The position numbers and the translations under genes were made by a program. Shown here one piece after another: positions 1 to 7,367 of a DNA stretch of 16,165 nucleotides. The stretch spans positions 1 through 16,165 of the forward strand of contig JAEEXV010000412.1 of assembly GCA_016287975.1 (NCBI GenBank), given 5' to 3'. The notes beneath the pieces are model-generated. The model made no database searches, had not been told where the DNA came from, and was given only the letters and a program-made list of their open reading frames with translations. Position 1 is the stretch's first letter. The number at the start of each line of letters is the position of its first letter. The DNA is from Lentisphaeria bacterium. Lineage in GTDB: Bacteria; Verrucomicrobiota; Lentisphaeria; Oligosphaerales; Oligosphaeraceae.

Positions 1-600
1 CATGCCGGCCATGGCGCATAGTCCGATGGCGGAGCACATGGCGAGCTTTTGCCAGAGCTTTTGCAGGGGGAAGCGGAAAAACAGGAAAGTGCAATAGAGC
101 AGGCTCAAGGAGGCAATGGCGCCGAGTTCCATGGAATGGGCGGCAAGACCGCAGAAGAACCGCCCTTGGTATTTCACGAATCCAATTGGGCGGAGGATCA
201 TGGAGAGAATCGTGACGGCGCTGAAGAAGAACATGAGGGCCTCGAACAACGCGAGGCGGGTCGCGCGCATTTTGGGGGAATGGAAAAGCGGGGAGACGAG
301 GGCGGTGGCAATGATGAACGTGATGAGACGAAGCCAGGGGTGGAAATAGTCCGGGATGTCATTGAAGAGAACGCTGAAGGCACAGATGCTGACGAGCAGC
401 CAATACGAGGGCTGCATGGCGATTTCCCCTTGCGCGAGGAGATACATTGCCATCAGCAGCATGAAAGCATAGTAGCCCAAGGAGAGGCCTGGGGTGAACC
501 AGAGGATCTGGTTGCCGACGACGAGGGCGATCAGCCAGGCGAGGGCATGTTCACGGGAGAAGAGTCCCTTTAGGTATGGAAGAAGAGCAGGAGGCGTCAT
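1..600 (-). CDS. Multi-pass membrane protein, probable O-antigen ligase/polymerase family (N-terminal part, cut by window edge)
   Basis: Reading the minus strand from the ATG at 600 gives 200 codons with no stop up to base 1, so the gene runs out of the left edge and its C-terminal part is unseen. The protein is very hydrophobic. Probable membrane segments lie near residues 18-37, 40-57, 64-80, 93-111, 120-138, 157-178 and 186-200, joined by short basic loops. Residues 150-160 (CGLAAHSMELG) resemble the H-x-N-x-x-G stretch before a helix seen in Wzy/WaaL/RfaL-type proteins, which polymerise or ligate polysaccharide at the outer face of the inner membrane. The start lies 7 bases after the deacetylase stop, so the two genes are probably cotranscribed. 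The membrane nature is clear. The ligase/polymerase call is an inference from hydropathy, that short motif and the position at the end of a glycan operon; a flippase or acyltransferase is less likely. Confidence 0.7.
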   Translation of the reverse strand, partial: MTPPALLPYLKGLFSREHALAWLIALVVGNQILWFTPGLSLGYYAFMLLMAMYLLAQGEIAMQPSYWLLVSICAFSVLFNDIPDYFHPWLRLITFIIATALVSPLFHSPKMRATRLALFEALMFFFSAVTILSMILRPIGFVKYQGRFFCGLAAHSMELGAIASLSLLYCTFLFFRFPLQKLWQKLAMCSAIGLCAMAGM

Positions 601-607
601 GAGGTTT

Positions 608-1324
608 TCAGCGATGATGTTTTCGCCAATAGAGGGGAGCGAAGAAGGCGAGTGCGCCGCGCAGGACCCACTGCAGTTCGGCAGGGGTGAGGAACTGGAC
701 CAGCATCCGGGGATAGAGGGGGGGGGCGGGGGATTTTCCGGAGGAACCTGGGATGCTGGTATAGAGGAACTGGTATCCTGCCTCACAAGCCTCCTGCACG
801 ACGCGGTCGGAAAAGTATCCGATCGGGAAGCAGAGTTCCGGGACAGGGACTTGAAGCAGCTGTTCGAGGAAATCCTTGGAATCCTGGAGTTCGTGCCGAA
901 GGGCGGTCGGCGCGAACTGGGTAAGGTCCTGATGGGACCAGGTGTGGGAGCCAAAACGGAAGCCCTGCGCCTGGAGTTCGCGGATTTCCGTTGAAGCCAG
1001 ATATCCAGGCTGCCCAATCAGGGAAACGGCGAGGAAGACAGTCGGCTGGAGATGGTTCTGGAGAAAGAAGTCGCGGCAGTCCCAGATGCCCCGGAAACCG
1101 TCGTCGAAGGTGATTTGAATCTCGCGCGTCCCCGGTAGATTCCTGGAGATGGCGAGGCCAGCCGCGCAGATGGTTTCCACGTGGCTCCGAAAACGCTCCA
1201 ACGGGGTACCCATGGAAGTATAGGCGATCTCACCATGGACGTCGTGGTAGAAGAGCGTCTTGCCGCTTTTGGCGGATCCGAACCAGGACGCACAGCGCAA
1301 TAGAGTCTGTTTGCAGAAATTCAT
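608..1324 (-). CDS. Polysaccharide deacetylase, NodB-homology (CE4) family
   Basis: A 238-residue protein with the order of motifs expected of a NodB-homology domain: TFDDG at 72-76 (D74 as likely base, D75 as metal ligand), FGSHTWSH at 124-131 (metal ligands H127 and H131), and a divergent motif 3, CFPIGYFSD, at 165-173. A YHDVHG stretch at 26-31 is like the conserved N-terminal strand of such proteins. The family removes N-acetyl (or O-acetyl) groups from polysaccharides using a divalent metal. I see no clear signal peptide, so whether it acts on a lipid-linked precursor in the cytoplasm or on exported polymer is open. Its ATG overlaps the stop of the upstream glycosyltransferase by four bases (ATGA), implying translational coupling. 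It may deacetylate a HexNAc of the repeat unit; the substrate cannot be read from the sequence. Confidence 0.87.
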   Translation of the reverse strand: MNFCKQTLLRCASWFGSAKSGKTLFYHDVHGEIAYTSMGTPLERFRSHVETICAAGLAISRNLPGTREIQITFDDGFRGIWDCRDFFLQNHLQPTVFLAVSLIGQPGYLASTEIRELQAQGFRFGSHTWSHQDLTQFAPTALRHELQDSKDFLEQLLQVPVPELCFPIGYFSDRVVQEACEAGYQFLYTSIPGSSGKSPAPPLYPRMLVQFLTPAELQWVLRGALAFFAPLYWRKHHR

Positions 1325-2523
1325 GCCTGGGTCAAATGGGTTTCCGCGAGTTTCAGGAAGGCGTCGGCGGCGGAATCGGCGTCCCAGAAGCCACCAGTCG
1401 ACCGCTGGACCGGCTGGCGAATCAAACGTCGCAGTTTCTTTGCATTTCCAGCCGGGAAAAGGCAGGACGGAGGCAGCACCGTGGCGCCGGCGCCGCTTTC
1501 GGCGGTGGCGAGGACGGGAAGGCGTTCCGCCAAGGCCTCGTTGACGACGGCTCCCCAGCCTTCAGTGGCGTCGCTGGGCAATACATAGAGGTCGTGGGCA
1601 CGCATGAGGGCGCGCATCTCATGGATCGGGACATTGTCGTGGAATGCAATGTCGGGCCGGTTCCGGGCGAGACGGCGGAGTTTTGCCTCCTCGGGGCCAT
1701 GTCCATAGAGATCCAGGTGGACATCGGTCAGGGGCAGACAGGCGTGGACCAGGGTGTCGACCCGTTTCCAGTCCAGCATTCGACCAGCCCAGAGGATGCG
1801 ATGAGGAGGGACGGCGGAGTTGGCGGCGGGAGGGGGCTGGTCTGATGGTTCGACAAAGTATCCCCAGAGGTGCATTTGCGCGTAGAGCCCGGTCGGGTGC
1901 GACTGGCCCCAGAGGGTGGGGGGTAGTTGCAGGAAGCCTCGGCGCTGGGTAGAGGCGAGGTCATGGGAGTCAAGCCCGTGCAGGGAAGATGCCTGGGGCA
2001 AGGGGAGGATGGCGCCGCCTGGGCGGGATTCGAAGGCCAAGGGAGGTGCTGCAAGGAGAGAGGCGGGTGCACCGTCCAGAAAACGCATGAGCCTGGCCAT
2101 GTCCCTGGCGGCATGGATGCCCTGGGGGAGATAGTGGAAATGCGGGGATTGGAATAGTTGGTGGAAAGCCCGCGCCATCTGGAAGTAACGCGGGGAGAGA
2201 GTGCGGAGGAAGCCCCATGGGGGTTTGAACCAGCGTTCCGAGACATAGTAGGTCTTCTTGCCCGCGCGAATGCGCTTCTGGAACAGGTCGATGGCGCGGA
2301 GTTCTGAATAGAGGATGTCCGCTTCCCAGAGCGCGGGATGGTTTTCATCGGCCAGAACCGCCCATGGGGGGAGTTCGTCCTCCCAGCCCATGCGGCGGCG
2401 TTCCTCATGCAGTGGCTCGGTGTAGACGTAGGTGTAGTTGCCTTCGCCGACACGTGCAGCCAGGCGTTTTGCCAGGGGCAGTTGATGCGGGGAGATGATG
2501 TTGGTCAGCAAGGCGATGTGCAT
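1321..2523 (-). CDS. Glycosyltransferase, GT4 family (GT-B fold)
   Basis: A 400-residue protein of normal GT4 length. The N-terminal domain begins MHIALLTNIISPHQLPLAKR, a usual first Rossmann strand plus acceptor loop. The C-terminal domain has the sugar-nucleotide site: ILWAGRMLDWKR near 243-254, DLYGHGPE near 271-278, and the E-x7-E motif EGWGAVVNE at 321-329. A proline-rich linker, about residues 150-215, lies between the domains and ends in LWGYFVEPS (219-227). I take the linker as part of this subfamily rather than damage, because both flanking domains are intact. The enzyme should transfer a sugar from an NDP-sugar to the growing lipid-linked oligosaccharide on the cytoplasmic side. The start lies 8 bases after the stop of the upstream GT4 gene and its own stop overlaps the deacetylase start. 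Donor and acceptor are unknown. Confidence 0.9.
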   Translation of the reverse strand: MHIALLTNIISPHQLPLAKRLAARVGEGNYTYVYTEPLHEERRRMGWEDELPPWAVLADENHPALWEADILYSELRAIDLFQKRIRAGKKTYYVSERWFKPPWGFLRTLSPRYFQMARAFHQLFQSPHFHYLPQGIHAARDMARLMRFLDGAPASLLAAPPLAFESRPGGAILPLPQASSLHGLDSHDLASTQRRGFLQLPPTLWGQSHPTGLYAQMHLWGYFVEPSDQPPPAANSAVPPHRILWAGRMLDWKRVDTLVHACLPLTDVHLDLYGHGPEEAKLRRLARNRPDIAFHDNVPIHEMRALMRAHDLYVLPSDATEGWGAVVNEALAERLPVLATAESGAGATVLPPSCLFPAGNAKKLRRLIRQPVQRSTGGFWDADSAADAFLKLAETHLTQA

Positions 2524-2531
2524 CGTCTTCG

Positions 2532-3773
2532 TCAGGATTGCCGCTGGCTGAGTTCCTGGTAGAGGTCGTGGAGACGGCCGCAGATGATATGGTCGGCATA
2601 GTTTTCGGCGAGGAGACGGTAGGCATTTTCGCGGATGGCATGGAGTCGGGAGTCATCCTGCTGCAACAGATCCAGCGCCTGTCTTGCCATCTCGGAATAG
2701 TCGTGGTGGGAAATGATGCGGCCGACGCCTTCTGGATATTGGCCTGCCAGGGCGGCGATGTCCTGCATGCCGCCGGGGCAGTCGAAGGCGCAGACCAGTG
2801 TCCCGCTGGCGAATGCCTCGAGGACGACGATGGGGCCGCCTTCCCGGAAGGAGGTCATCAGCAGCAAGTCGAATGCCTGGATGAATTTCATCGCGTCAAG
2901 GCGGTAGCCAGTCCAGAGAATGGAATTGCCAAGACGATGTGAAAGCGGGCAAAGACGCAGGCAGTCGTATGGGCCACTTCCTACGACAATGAATTTGGCG
3001 TGCGGAGACTGGGCATGGATTTGGGTGCAGACCTCCAGGAAACCAGGCACGTCCTTGACGGTGTCGATGCGTCCGACAAAGCCGACGATCTTGTCCTGGG
3101 GCTGGATGTCGAAATGGTATTGATCCCGAAGCAGTTTGACGATATGTTCTCGGGTGGCGGGGCGTTGCCGCAGCACCTCTTTGCAGTCGTGAGCCGGCAG
3201 CATGAGAGGGTTGAAGAGGACTTCGCCAGGGACGCCAGGGACCTCGCGGATGGTTTTCGCCAGGGTGGAGATATAGATGTAGTGCTTTACGTGGATGGGG
3301 AAGCAGACATTGGTCAGAAAATGGGAAAAGGCGCGGACACAGTTGCTGGCGAGACGGCGCAGTGGATTCCGGATCGGCTCCGGGGGATCAGGGATGCCGT
3401 GGATGGTGCGGATAATGGGAATGTCCCTGAAGTTGGCGGAGAGCGCGATGTGGACGAACAGGGACATGATGTGGGAATGGATAACGGTGGGGTGGAATTC
3501 GCGCACGACTGCCTTGAAACGGGAAAGGATGCGCAGGGCATGGCCATGCGGTGCATTCAGATGGAATACCTGCGCCCCTGTATTCTCCAGCTCAACCGAG
3601 AGATCGCCGCGGCCATGCGTGATGCAGACTCCGATGGCGATGGGTCGTGGGAAATGGGCAAACCCCTTGCAAAGATTCAGGATATGCCGAGAAATTCCGT
3701 CCGCCAGGGAGGCGTTGGAGGTCAGGAAGAGTACCCTGGGGATTTCTTGGGATGGGGTCGGGTGGTCGGGCAT
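2532..3773 (-). CDS. Glycosyltransferase, GT4 family (GT-B fold)
   Basis: The frame is open from 4127, but the first 118 codons would overlap the pyruvyl transferase gene almost entirely and read as proline- and arginine-rich non-protein sequence. I therefore choose the ATG at 3773, 20 bases after that gene's stop, giving 413 residues. The protein is a canonical GT4: N-terminal domain starting IPRVLFLTSNASLADGISRH at 11-30, VIHSH at 97-101, the C-domain strand GFVGRIDTVKDV at 231-242, VVGSGPY at 263-269, and the E-x7-E motif EGGPIVVLE at 311-319, which binds the donor nucleotide-sugar. It probably adds one residue of the repeat unit in the cytoplasm. It sits between a pyruvyl transferase and another GT4 in one tight run. 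No SD site is obvious before the ATG. Sugar specificity is unknown. Confidence 0.92.
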   Translation of the reverse strand: MPDHPTPSQEIPRVLFLTSNASLADGISRHILNLCKGFAHFPRPIAIGVCITHGRGDLSVELENTGAQVFHLNAPHGHALRILSRFKAVVREFHPTVIHSHIMSLFVHIALSANFRDIPIIRTIHGIPDPPEPIRNPLRRLASNCVRAFSHFLTNVCFPIHVKHYIYISTLAKTIREVPGVPGEVLFNPLMLPAHDCKEVLRQRPATREHIVKLLRDQYHFDIQPQDKIVGFVGRIDTVKDVPGFLEVCTQIHAQSPHAKFIVVGSGPYDCLRLCPLSHRLGNSILWTGYRLDAMKFIQAFDLLLMTSFREGGPIVVLEAFASGTLVCAFDCPGGMQDIAALAGQYPEGVGRIISHHDYSEMARQALDLLQQDDSRLHAIRENAYRLLAENYADHIICGRLHDLYQELSQRQS

Positions 3774-3793
3774 GCTCGAAAGAGCGGTGGAAG

Positions 3794-4897
3794 TCAGAGT
3801 GAGAGTGCGCGGGCGAGGAAGCCTCGCGAGGCAGAACGCTCCTGCTGGAGGATGGTCTGGTATTCGGCGGGGAGTGCGGGCGCCTCGTGGAGGGGGCGGG
3901 GGCACGGGCATTCCATGAGGTGCGATTCCAGGTGGAGCAGGGAAAGGAGATTCGCAATTCGCGTGTCCTGCGAGTGTGCTTCGACCAGCGAAACGAAGGG
4001 GACGCCAAAGTTGAGCGCGAATGCCGTGCCATGGAAGGTCGAGGTAAGGATGCAGGCGGCCGTGCTCAGATAGTGCAGGAATTCGAGAGGACCGACATCG
4101 AAGACGTGGCGGATGCCAGGGCGCCATTTTTGCCAGGGGCGTCCATGGATGCGCAGGATTTCCCAGCCGCGCGGAATGGCGATGGCACGTGCGAGATCGT
4201 CCATCTTTGCATGGGGGAGGTCGCCGCCGTAGATGACCAGCCGCGGTCTGTCGGGGGCGGGGAAGCGGTTGGCGACAAGCGCGCGCCAGTCGTTTCCCGT
4301 GAGCAGCAGAGTCGGATCCAGGACCCGTTCCGCGTCAAGTCCCAATTCGTGTTTCAGGATGGCGACGCCTTGCTGTTCGCGGGTCGAGAGCGCCGAGAAG
4401 CGTTCGAGTTGCCGCCGATAGAACTCGCGTTGGGAAGTCGTGAGGGTGGAGACGCCGAAACTGGAGGCATACGAGAAGAGTTTTGCGTCTTGGGGGACGA
4501 AGGCGCCCAGGAAGGAATCGTCCTGTTGGATGAAGGCGGGATTCCAGATCTGGTCGCTGCCAGTGCAGTAAAGGTCGTAGAGGGGGGGAGTCTGGCGGAG
4601 TTCTTCGCAGGTGGGGAATGGCCGGGACAAGGGAAGGAACTGCGCGATGAACTGCTGGTAGCGCCGAGGGCGCCGATGGAATTCTGCGCCGGTGAACAGG
4701 AAGCCGCACAAGGAGTTGGCGGCGTGCAGCAACCGCTGTTTCAGGGAATCCTGGTGGTGGAGCCGATTGGGGTAGAAATAATCGATGATTTCCGGCTGAT
4801 GGCCGCATTGTCGGATGGCTTCGCAGGTCGCGTAGGCCTGCAAGGTGCAGCCGGCGTTCAGCGGCCGATGCATGGTGATGATGCCGATTCGTTTCAT
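3794..4897 (-). CDS. Polysaccharide pyruvyl transferase family protein (PF04230 type)
   Basis: The open frame extends up to 5098, but the 67 residues before the ATG at 4897 lie under the end of the upstream glycosyltransferase and have the composition of a shadow frame. From 4897 the protein is 367 residues and starts in register with the family (MKRIGIITMHRPLNAGCTLQ). Further landmarks: GSDQIWNP at 113-120, SYASSFG at 142-148, STREQQGV at 171-178, DPTLLL at 194-199, and STFHGTAFALNFGVPF at 286-301 with the conserved histidine. Family members transfer a pyruvate ketal from phosphoenolpyruvate to a sugar hydroxyl, adding negative charge; some members may do other chemistry. It lies 52 bases after the upstream glycosyltransferase and 20 bases before a GT4. 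It belongs to a different subgroup from the pyruvyl transferase at 14248-15525. Confidence 0.9.
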   Translation of the reverse strand: MKRIGIITMHRPLNAGCTLQAYATCEAIRQCGHQPEIIDYFYPNRLHHQDSLKQRLLHAANSLCGFLFTGAEFHRRPRRYQQFIAQFLPLSRPFPTCEELRQTPPLYDLYCTGSDQIWNPAFIQQDDSFLGAFVPQDAKLFSYASSFGVSTLTTSQREFYRRQLERFSALSTREQQGVAILKHELGLDAERVLDPTLLLTGNDWRALVANRFPAPDRPRLVIYGGDLPHAKMDDLARAIAIPRGWEILRIHGRPWQKWRPGIRHVFDVGPLEFLHYLSTAACILTSTFHGTAFALNFGVPFVSLVEAHSQDTRIANLLSLLHLESHLMECPCPRPLHEAPALPAEYQTILQQERSASRGFLARALSL

Positions 4898-4949
4898 GGA
4901 GAGACGCTGGGCATGGCTGTCCAATGCGGTGGAAAGGCGCCGAATCTCC

Positions 4950-6170
4950 TTATCGGTGGGGAGCACGGTTGAGGAGTGCCTGGCAGCGTTCCAGCATTTC
5001 GTGGACGGAGTGTTGCTTGGAGAAACGCGCGCGGATTCTGCGGCGGTCGCAGGCGAAGGAGCGGGTCTGCGCCAGGAGGCGTCGGGTGATCGTGGCAAGT
5101 TCGCCAGTGGTGTTTACGTCGGCGAAAGCAATGCCTGCCTCAGGAAATTCGCTGGCCAGAGTGAACATCCAGCTGTCCTTGCGGGCGAAGACGACGATGG
5201 GCTTGTCGGTGAACAGGAGATAGACGAATTTGGAGGGGATGAAGGGGGTGTATCCGCCGTAGTCGATCTTGAGGTCGATGACGAGATTGATGGCGGCGTC
5301 AAGGAAGATGGAGGAGGCCTCTCTGGGGGAATGAAGAGTGATTCTGCGGAAGTCGATGGCGACGTCCTCAAGTATTTTTACGTCTTTTTCAAGGATGTCG
5401 CCCGCCTGCACGAAGGCGAGGTCGCAGCCGTTTTTTTGGCAGAGGAGGAGTTCGCGCACCAGTTCGGAGGCATAGCGTCCGTCATAGCAGTTTCCTGCGT
5501 GGGCGAGGTAGGGCTTGTCGGGGCAGGGGGAGTGCCATTGCGGGGCGGGCTGGATCAAAGGCTCGCCGATATGCGGGACCAGGGTGAAACGGCTGTCGTC
5601 GACAGGCATGACCCGTTCTCGGAAGAAGCGCACCACATCGGGGCAGGTCACGGTGCAGAAGGCAGGATCCCGAAGGAAGCGCCTGGTCCAGCGATAGGTG
5701 AACCAATTGACGATTTTTCCCAGCAGGCCGCCTTTCAGATAGTTTGGATAGGGGTCGCTGAAATGGTTGATCCACAAGGCCGCCTGTTTGCGGCAATGCC
5801 AGGCGACAATCCCCGAGGCGGCGGGGCACATCCTGGAGACAAGAATGGGCCGATCGTATTGCCCAAGCACCTCGCGCAAGGTCCGAATGCAGTCGCCATA
5901 ATCACGGGCGTCCCATTCGGGCGTCTGGAAGCGGATGCGCGGCCAAAAGCACTTCTCAAGCGGCTTCAACGGCACCCTGGTGACGTCTTTCACGGACGGG
6001 GCGAGTTCCGATTCGAGATCCTCTGGAATCTGGCGCGGATGCGCGACCGTGACGACATGGACGCGATGCCCCGCCTCCGCTAATGCATTGGCGAAGCGGG
6101 CAGTGCAGAACGCCTCGGGATTGTTCTGCGGGATGTAGTTATAGGAGAAGATGACAAAGTCCATCGTCAT
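4950..6170 (-). CDS. Glycosyltransferase, GT-B fold, GT4-like
   Basis: A 406-residue protein. The start MTMDFVIFSYNYIPQNNPEA and then ARFANALAEAGHRVHVVT (24-41) form the N-terminal Rossmann strand and helix typical of GT4 enzymes that act on lipid-linked acceptors. In the C-terminal half, KPYLAHAGNCYDGRY and GYTPFIPSKFVYLLFTDKPI correspond to the usual donor-domain strand and the loop before the last Rossmann strands. The classical E-x7-E motif is not recognisable; an IPSKF segment stands at the comparable place, as in a number of divergent GT4-like proteins. The ATG at 6170 shares one base with the wecB stop (TAATG), so translation is probably coupled to wecB and the gene may use a sugar derived from wecB's product, though that is only context. 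An ATG two codons further on is an alternative start. Confidence 0.8.
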   Translation of the reverse strand: MTMDFVIFSYNYIPQNNPEAFCTARFANALAEAGHRVHVVTVAHPRQIPEDLESELAPSVKDVTRVPLKPLEKCFWPRIRFQTPEWDARDYGDCIRTLREVLGQYDRPILVSRMCPAASGIVAWHCRKQAALWINHFSDPYPNYLKGGLLGKIVNWFTYRWTRRFLRDPAFCTVTCPDVVRFFRERVMPVDDSRFTLVPHIGEPLIQPAPQWHSPCPDKPYLAHAGNCYDGRYASELVRELLLCQKNGCDLAFVQAGDILEKDVKILEDVAIDFRRITLHSPREASSIFLDAAINLVIDLKIDYGGYTPFIPSKFVYLLFTDKPIVVFARKDSWMFTLASEFPEAGIAFADVNTTGELATITRRLLAQTRSFACDRRRIRARFSKQHSVHEMLERCQALLNRAPHR

Positions 6171-7303
6171 TACGCATTCAGCAGTGTCTTCACAATGCGT
6201 TCCACTGCCTTGCCGTCTCCGTATGGGTTGACGGCGGCGGCCATCTTGCAGTAGGCCGCCTCGTCGGTGAGCATGGTGGAGACGGCGGCGGTGATGGCGG
6301 CGCGGTCGGCGCCGACGAGTTTCACCGTCCCTGCGGTGACGGCCTCGGGGCGTTCGGTGGTGTCGCGCATCACGAGGACAGGTTTGCCCAGGGACGGCGC
6401 TTCCTCCTGCACGCCGCCAGAATCGGTGAGGATCAAATATGCCCGCGACATCAGGGAGATGAAAGGCAGATATTCCAATGGTCGGATCAGATGGATGTTC
6501 GCGCGATCGGCCCCGCCGATGATTTCCGAGACGGGCTGCTGGACGTTGGGGTTCAGGTGCACAGGATAGATGAATTCGGCATCGGGGAAGCTGCGCGCCA
6601 ATTCAACAATGGCCTGGCAGATGCTGCGGAAGCCGTCGCCGAAGTTCTCACGGCGGTGGCCAGTGACGAGCACAATGCGCCGGCCGTCGTGCGCAACGCT
6701 CTTCAGCCATTCCGTGTCCAGTCCTGGAATCTCCACGGGGTGGGTTTTCAGGTACTGAAGCGCCCAATGCAGCGCGTCGATGACGGTGTTGCCTGTCACC
6801 TGGATGTTTTCCGCCGGCACTCCTTCCCGCAGCAGATTCTGGCGGCTGGTCTCGGTGGGGCAGAAATGCCAGCGCGCGAGGCGCGTCGCCAGCACCCGAT
6901 TCGCCTCCTCTGGCCAGGGCGAGTAGAGGTTTCCAGTTCGCAGTCCCGCTTCCACGTGCGCAACTGGGATCTTGTGGTAGAACGCGCTGAGCGCGCCTGC
7001 CAGGACCGTGGTGGTGTCCCCCTGCACGACCGCGATGTCTGGCTGTTCACGGGAGAAATAGGCGTCCAGGGCGGTGATGGCGTTGGCGGTGAGGCTGGCG
7101 AGCGTCTGGTTGGGGCGCATCAGCTGCAGGTCGGCGTCAGGGACGATGCCGAAGACATCCAGCACTTGCGCCAGCATTTCGCGGTGCTGGCCAGTGGAGC
7201 AGACGTGGCAGTGGACATCCGGGCACTGGCGCAAGGCCAGAATGAGCGGCGCCAATTTGATGGCCTCGGGGCGGGTGCCAAGGATGACTGAGATTTTCTT
7301 CAT
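6170..7303 (-). CDS. wecB: UDP-N-acetylglucosamine 2-epimerase (non-hydrolysing)
   Basis: The enzyme interconverts UDP-GlcNAc and UDP-ManNAc in the cytoplasm, supplying ManNAc (or, with a dehydrogenase, ManNAcA) for surface glycans. The 377-residue protein from the ATG at 7303 has normal family length and all landmarks: VILGTRPEAIKLAPL at 6-20, GDTTT at 95-99 (D96), HVEAGLRTGNLYSPWPEEAN at 116-135 (E118, E132), VTGHRRENFGDGF at 213-225 (H216), then SGGVQEEAP and a final TTERPEA stretch. These match the catalytic Asp, Glu, Glu and His known for E. coli WecB. A TTG three codons upstream (7312) could also start it, but the ATG is preferred; neither has a clear SD. It heads the left run of glycan genes, after the AAA ATPase. 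No UDP-ManNAc dehydrogenase (wecC) is in the window, so ManNAc itself or a product made elsewhere is the likely use. Confidence 0.97.
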   Translation of the reverse strand: MKKISVILGTRPEAIKLAPLILALRQCPDVHCHVCSTGQHREMLAQVLDVFGIVPDADLQLMRPNQTLASLTANAITALDAYFSREQPDIAVVQGDTTTVLAGALSAFYHKIPVAHVEAGLRTGNLYSPWPEEANRVLATRLARWHFCPTETSRQNLLREGVPAENIQVTGNTVIDALHWALQYLKTHPVEIPGLDTEWLKSVAHDGRRIVLVTGHRRENFGDGFRSICQAIVELARSFPDAEFIYPVHLNPNVQQPVSEIIGGADRANIHLIRPLEYLPFISLMSRAYLILTDSGGVQEEAPSLGKPVLVMRDTTERPEAVTAGTVKLVGADRAAITAAVSTMLTDEAAYCKMAAAVNPYGDGKAVERIVKTLLNA

Positions 7304-7367
7304 GGAAGGCAAGGACTAGGGCTTTGCGGACGTGGAATGGACGCTCATTTGCGATGTAGTTTGAATT

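Noticed and set aside
49..573. 174-codon plus-strand open frame at the left edge
   Set aside because: It lies exactly opposite a hydrophobic minus-strand frame with clear membrane segments; its Glu/Gly-rich product is the typical shadow of such a gene.
2899..2912. GGCGGTAGC string resembling the ops/JUMPstart element
   Set aside because: It is on the strand opposite to transcription, inside a glycosyltransferase gene, and does not match the full ops consensus.
3774..4127. 118-residue N-terminal extension of the GT4 gene ending at 2532
   Set aside because: It overlaps the pyruvyl transferase gene and is proline/arginine-rich; the family-like start is the ATG at 3773, 20 bases after that gene's stop.
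4898..5098. 67-residue N-terminal extension of the pyruvyl transferase ending at 3794
   Set aside because: It mostly overlaps the preceding glycosyltransferase and has shadow composition; the ATG at 4897 begins the family-specific first strand.
3000..6083. Three long plus-strand frames (3000-4073, 3887-4972, 4845-6083)
   Set aside because: They overlap recognisable minus-strand pyruvyl transferase and glycosyltransferase genes and show no family motif; long antisense frames are expected in GC-rich genes with strong third-position bias.
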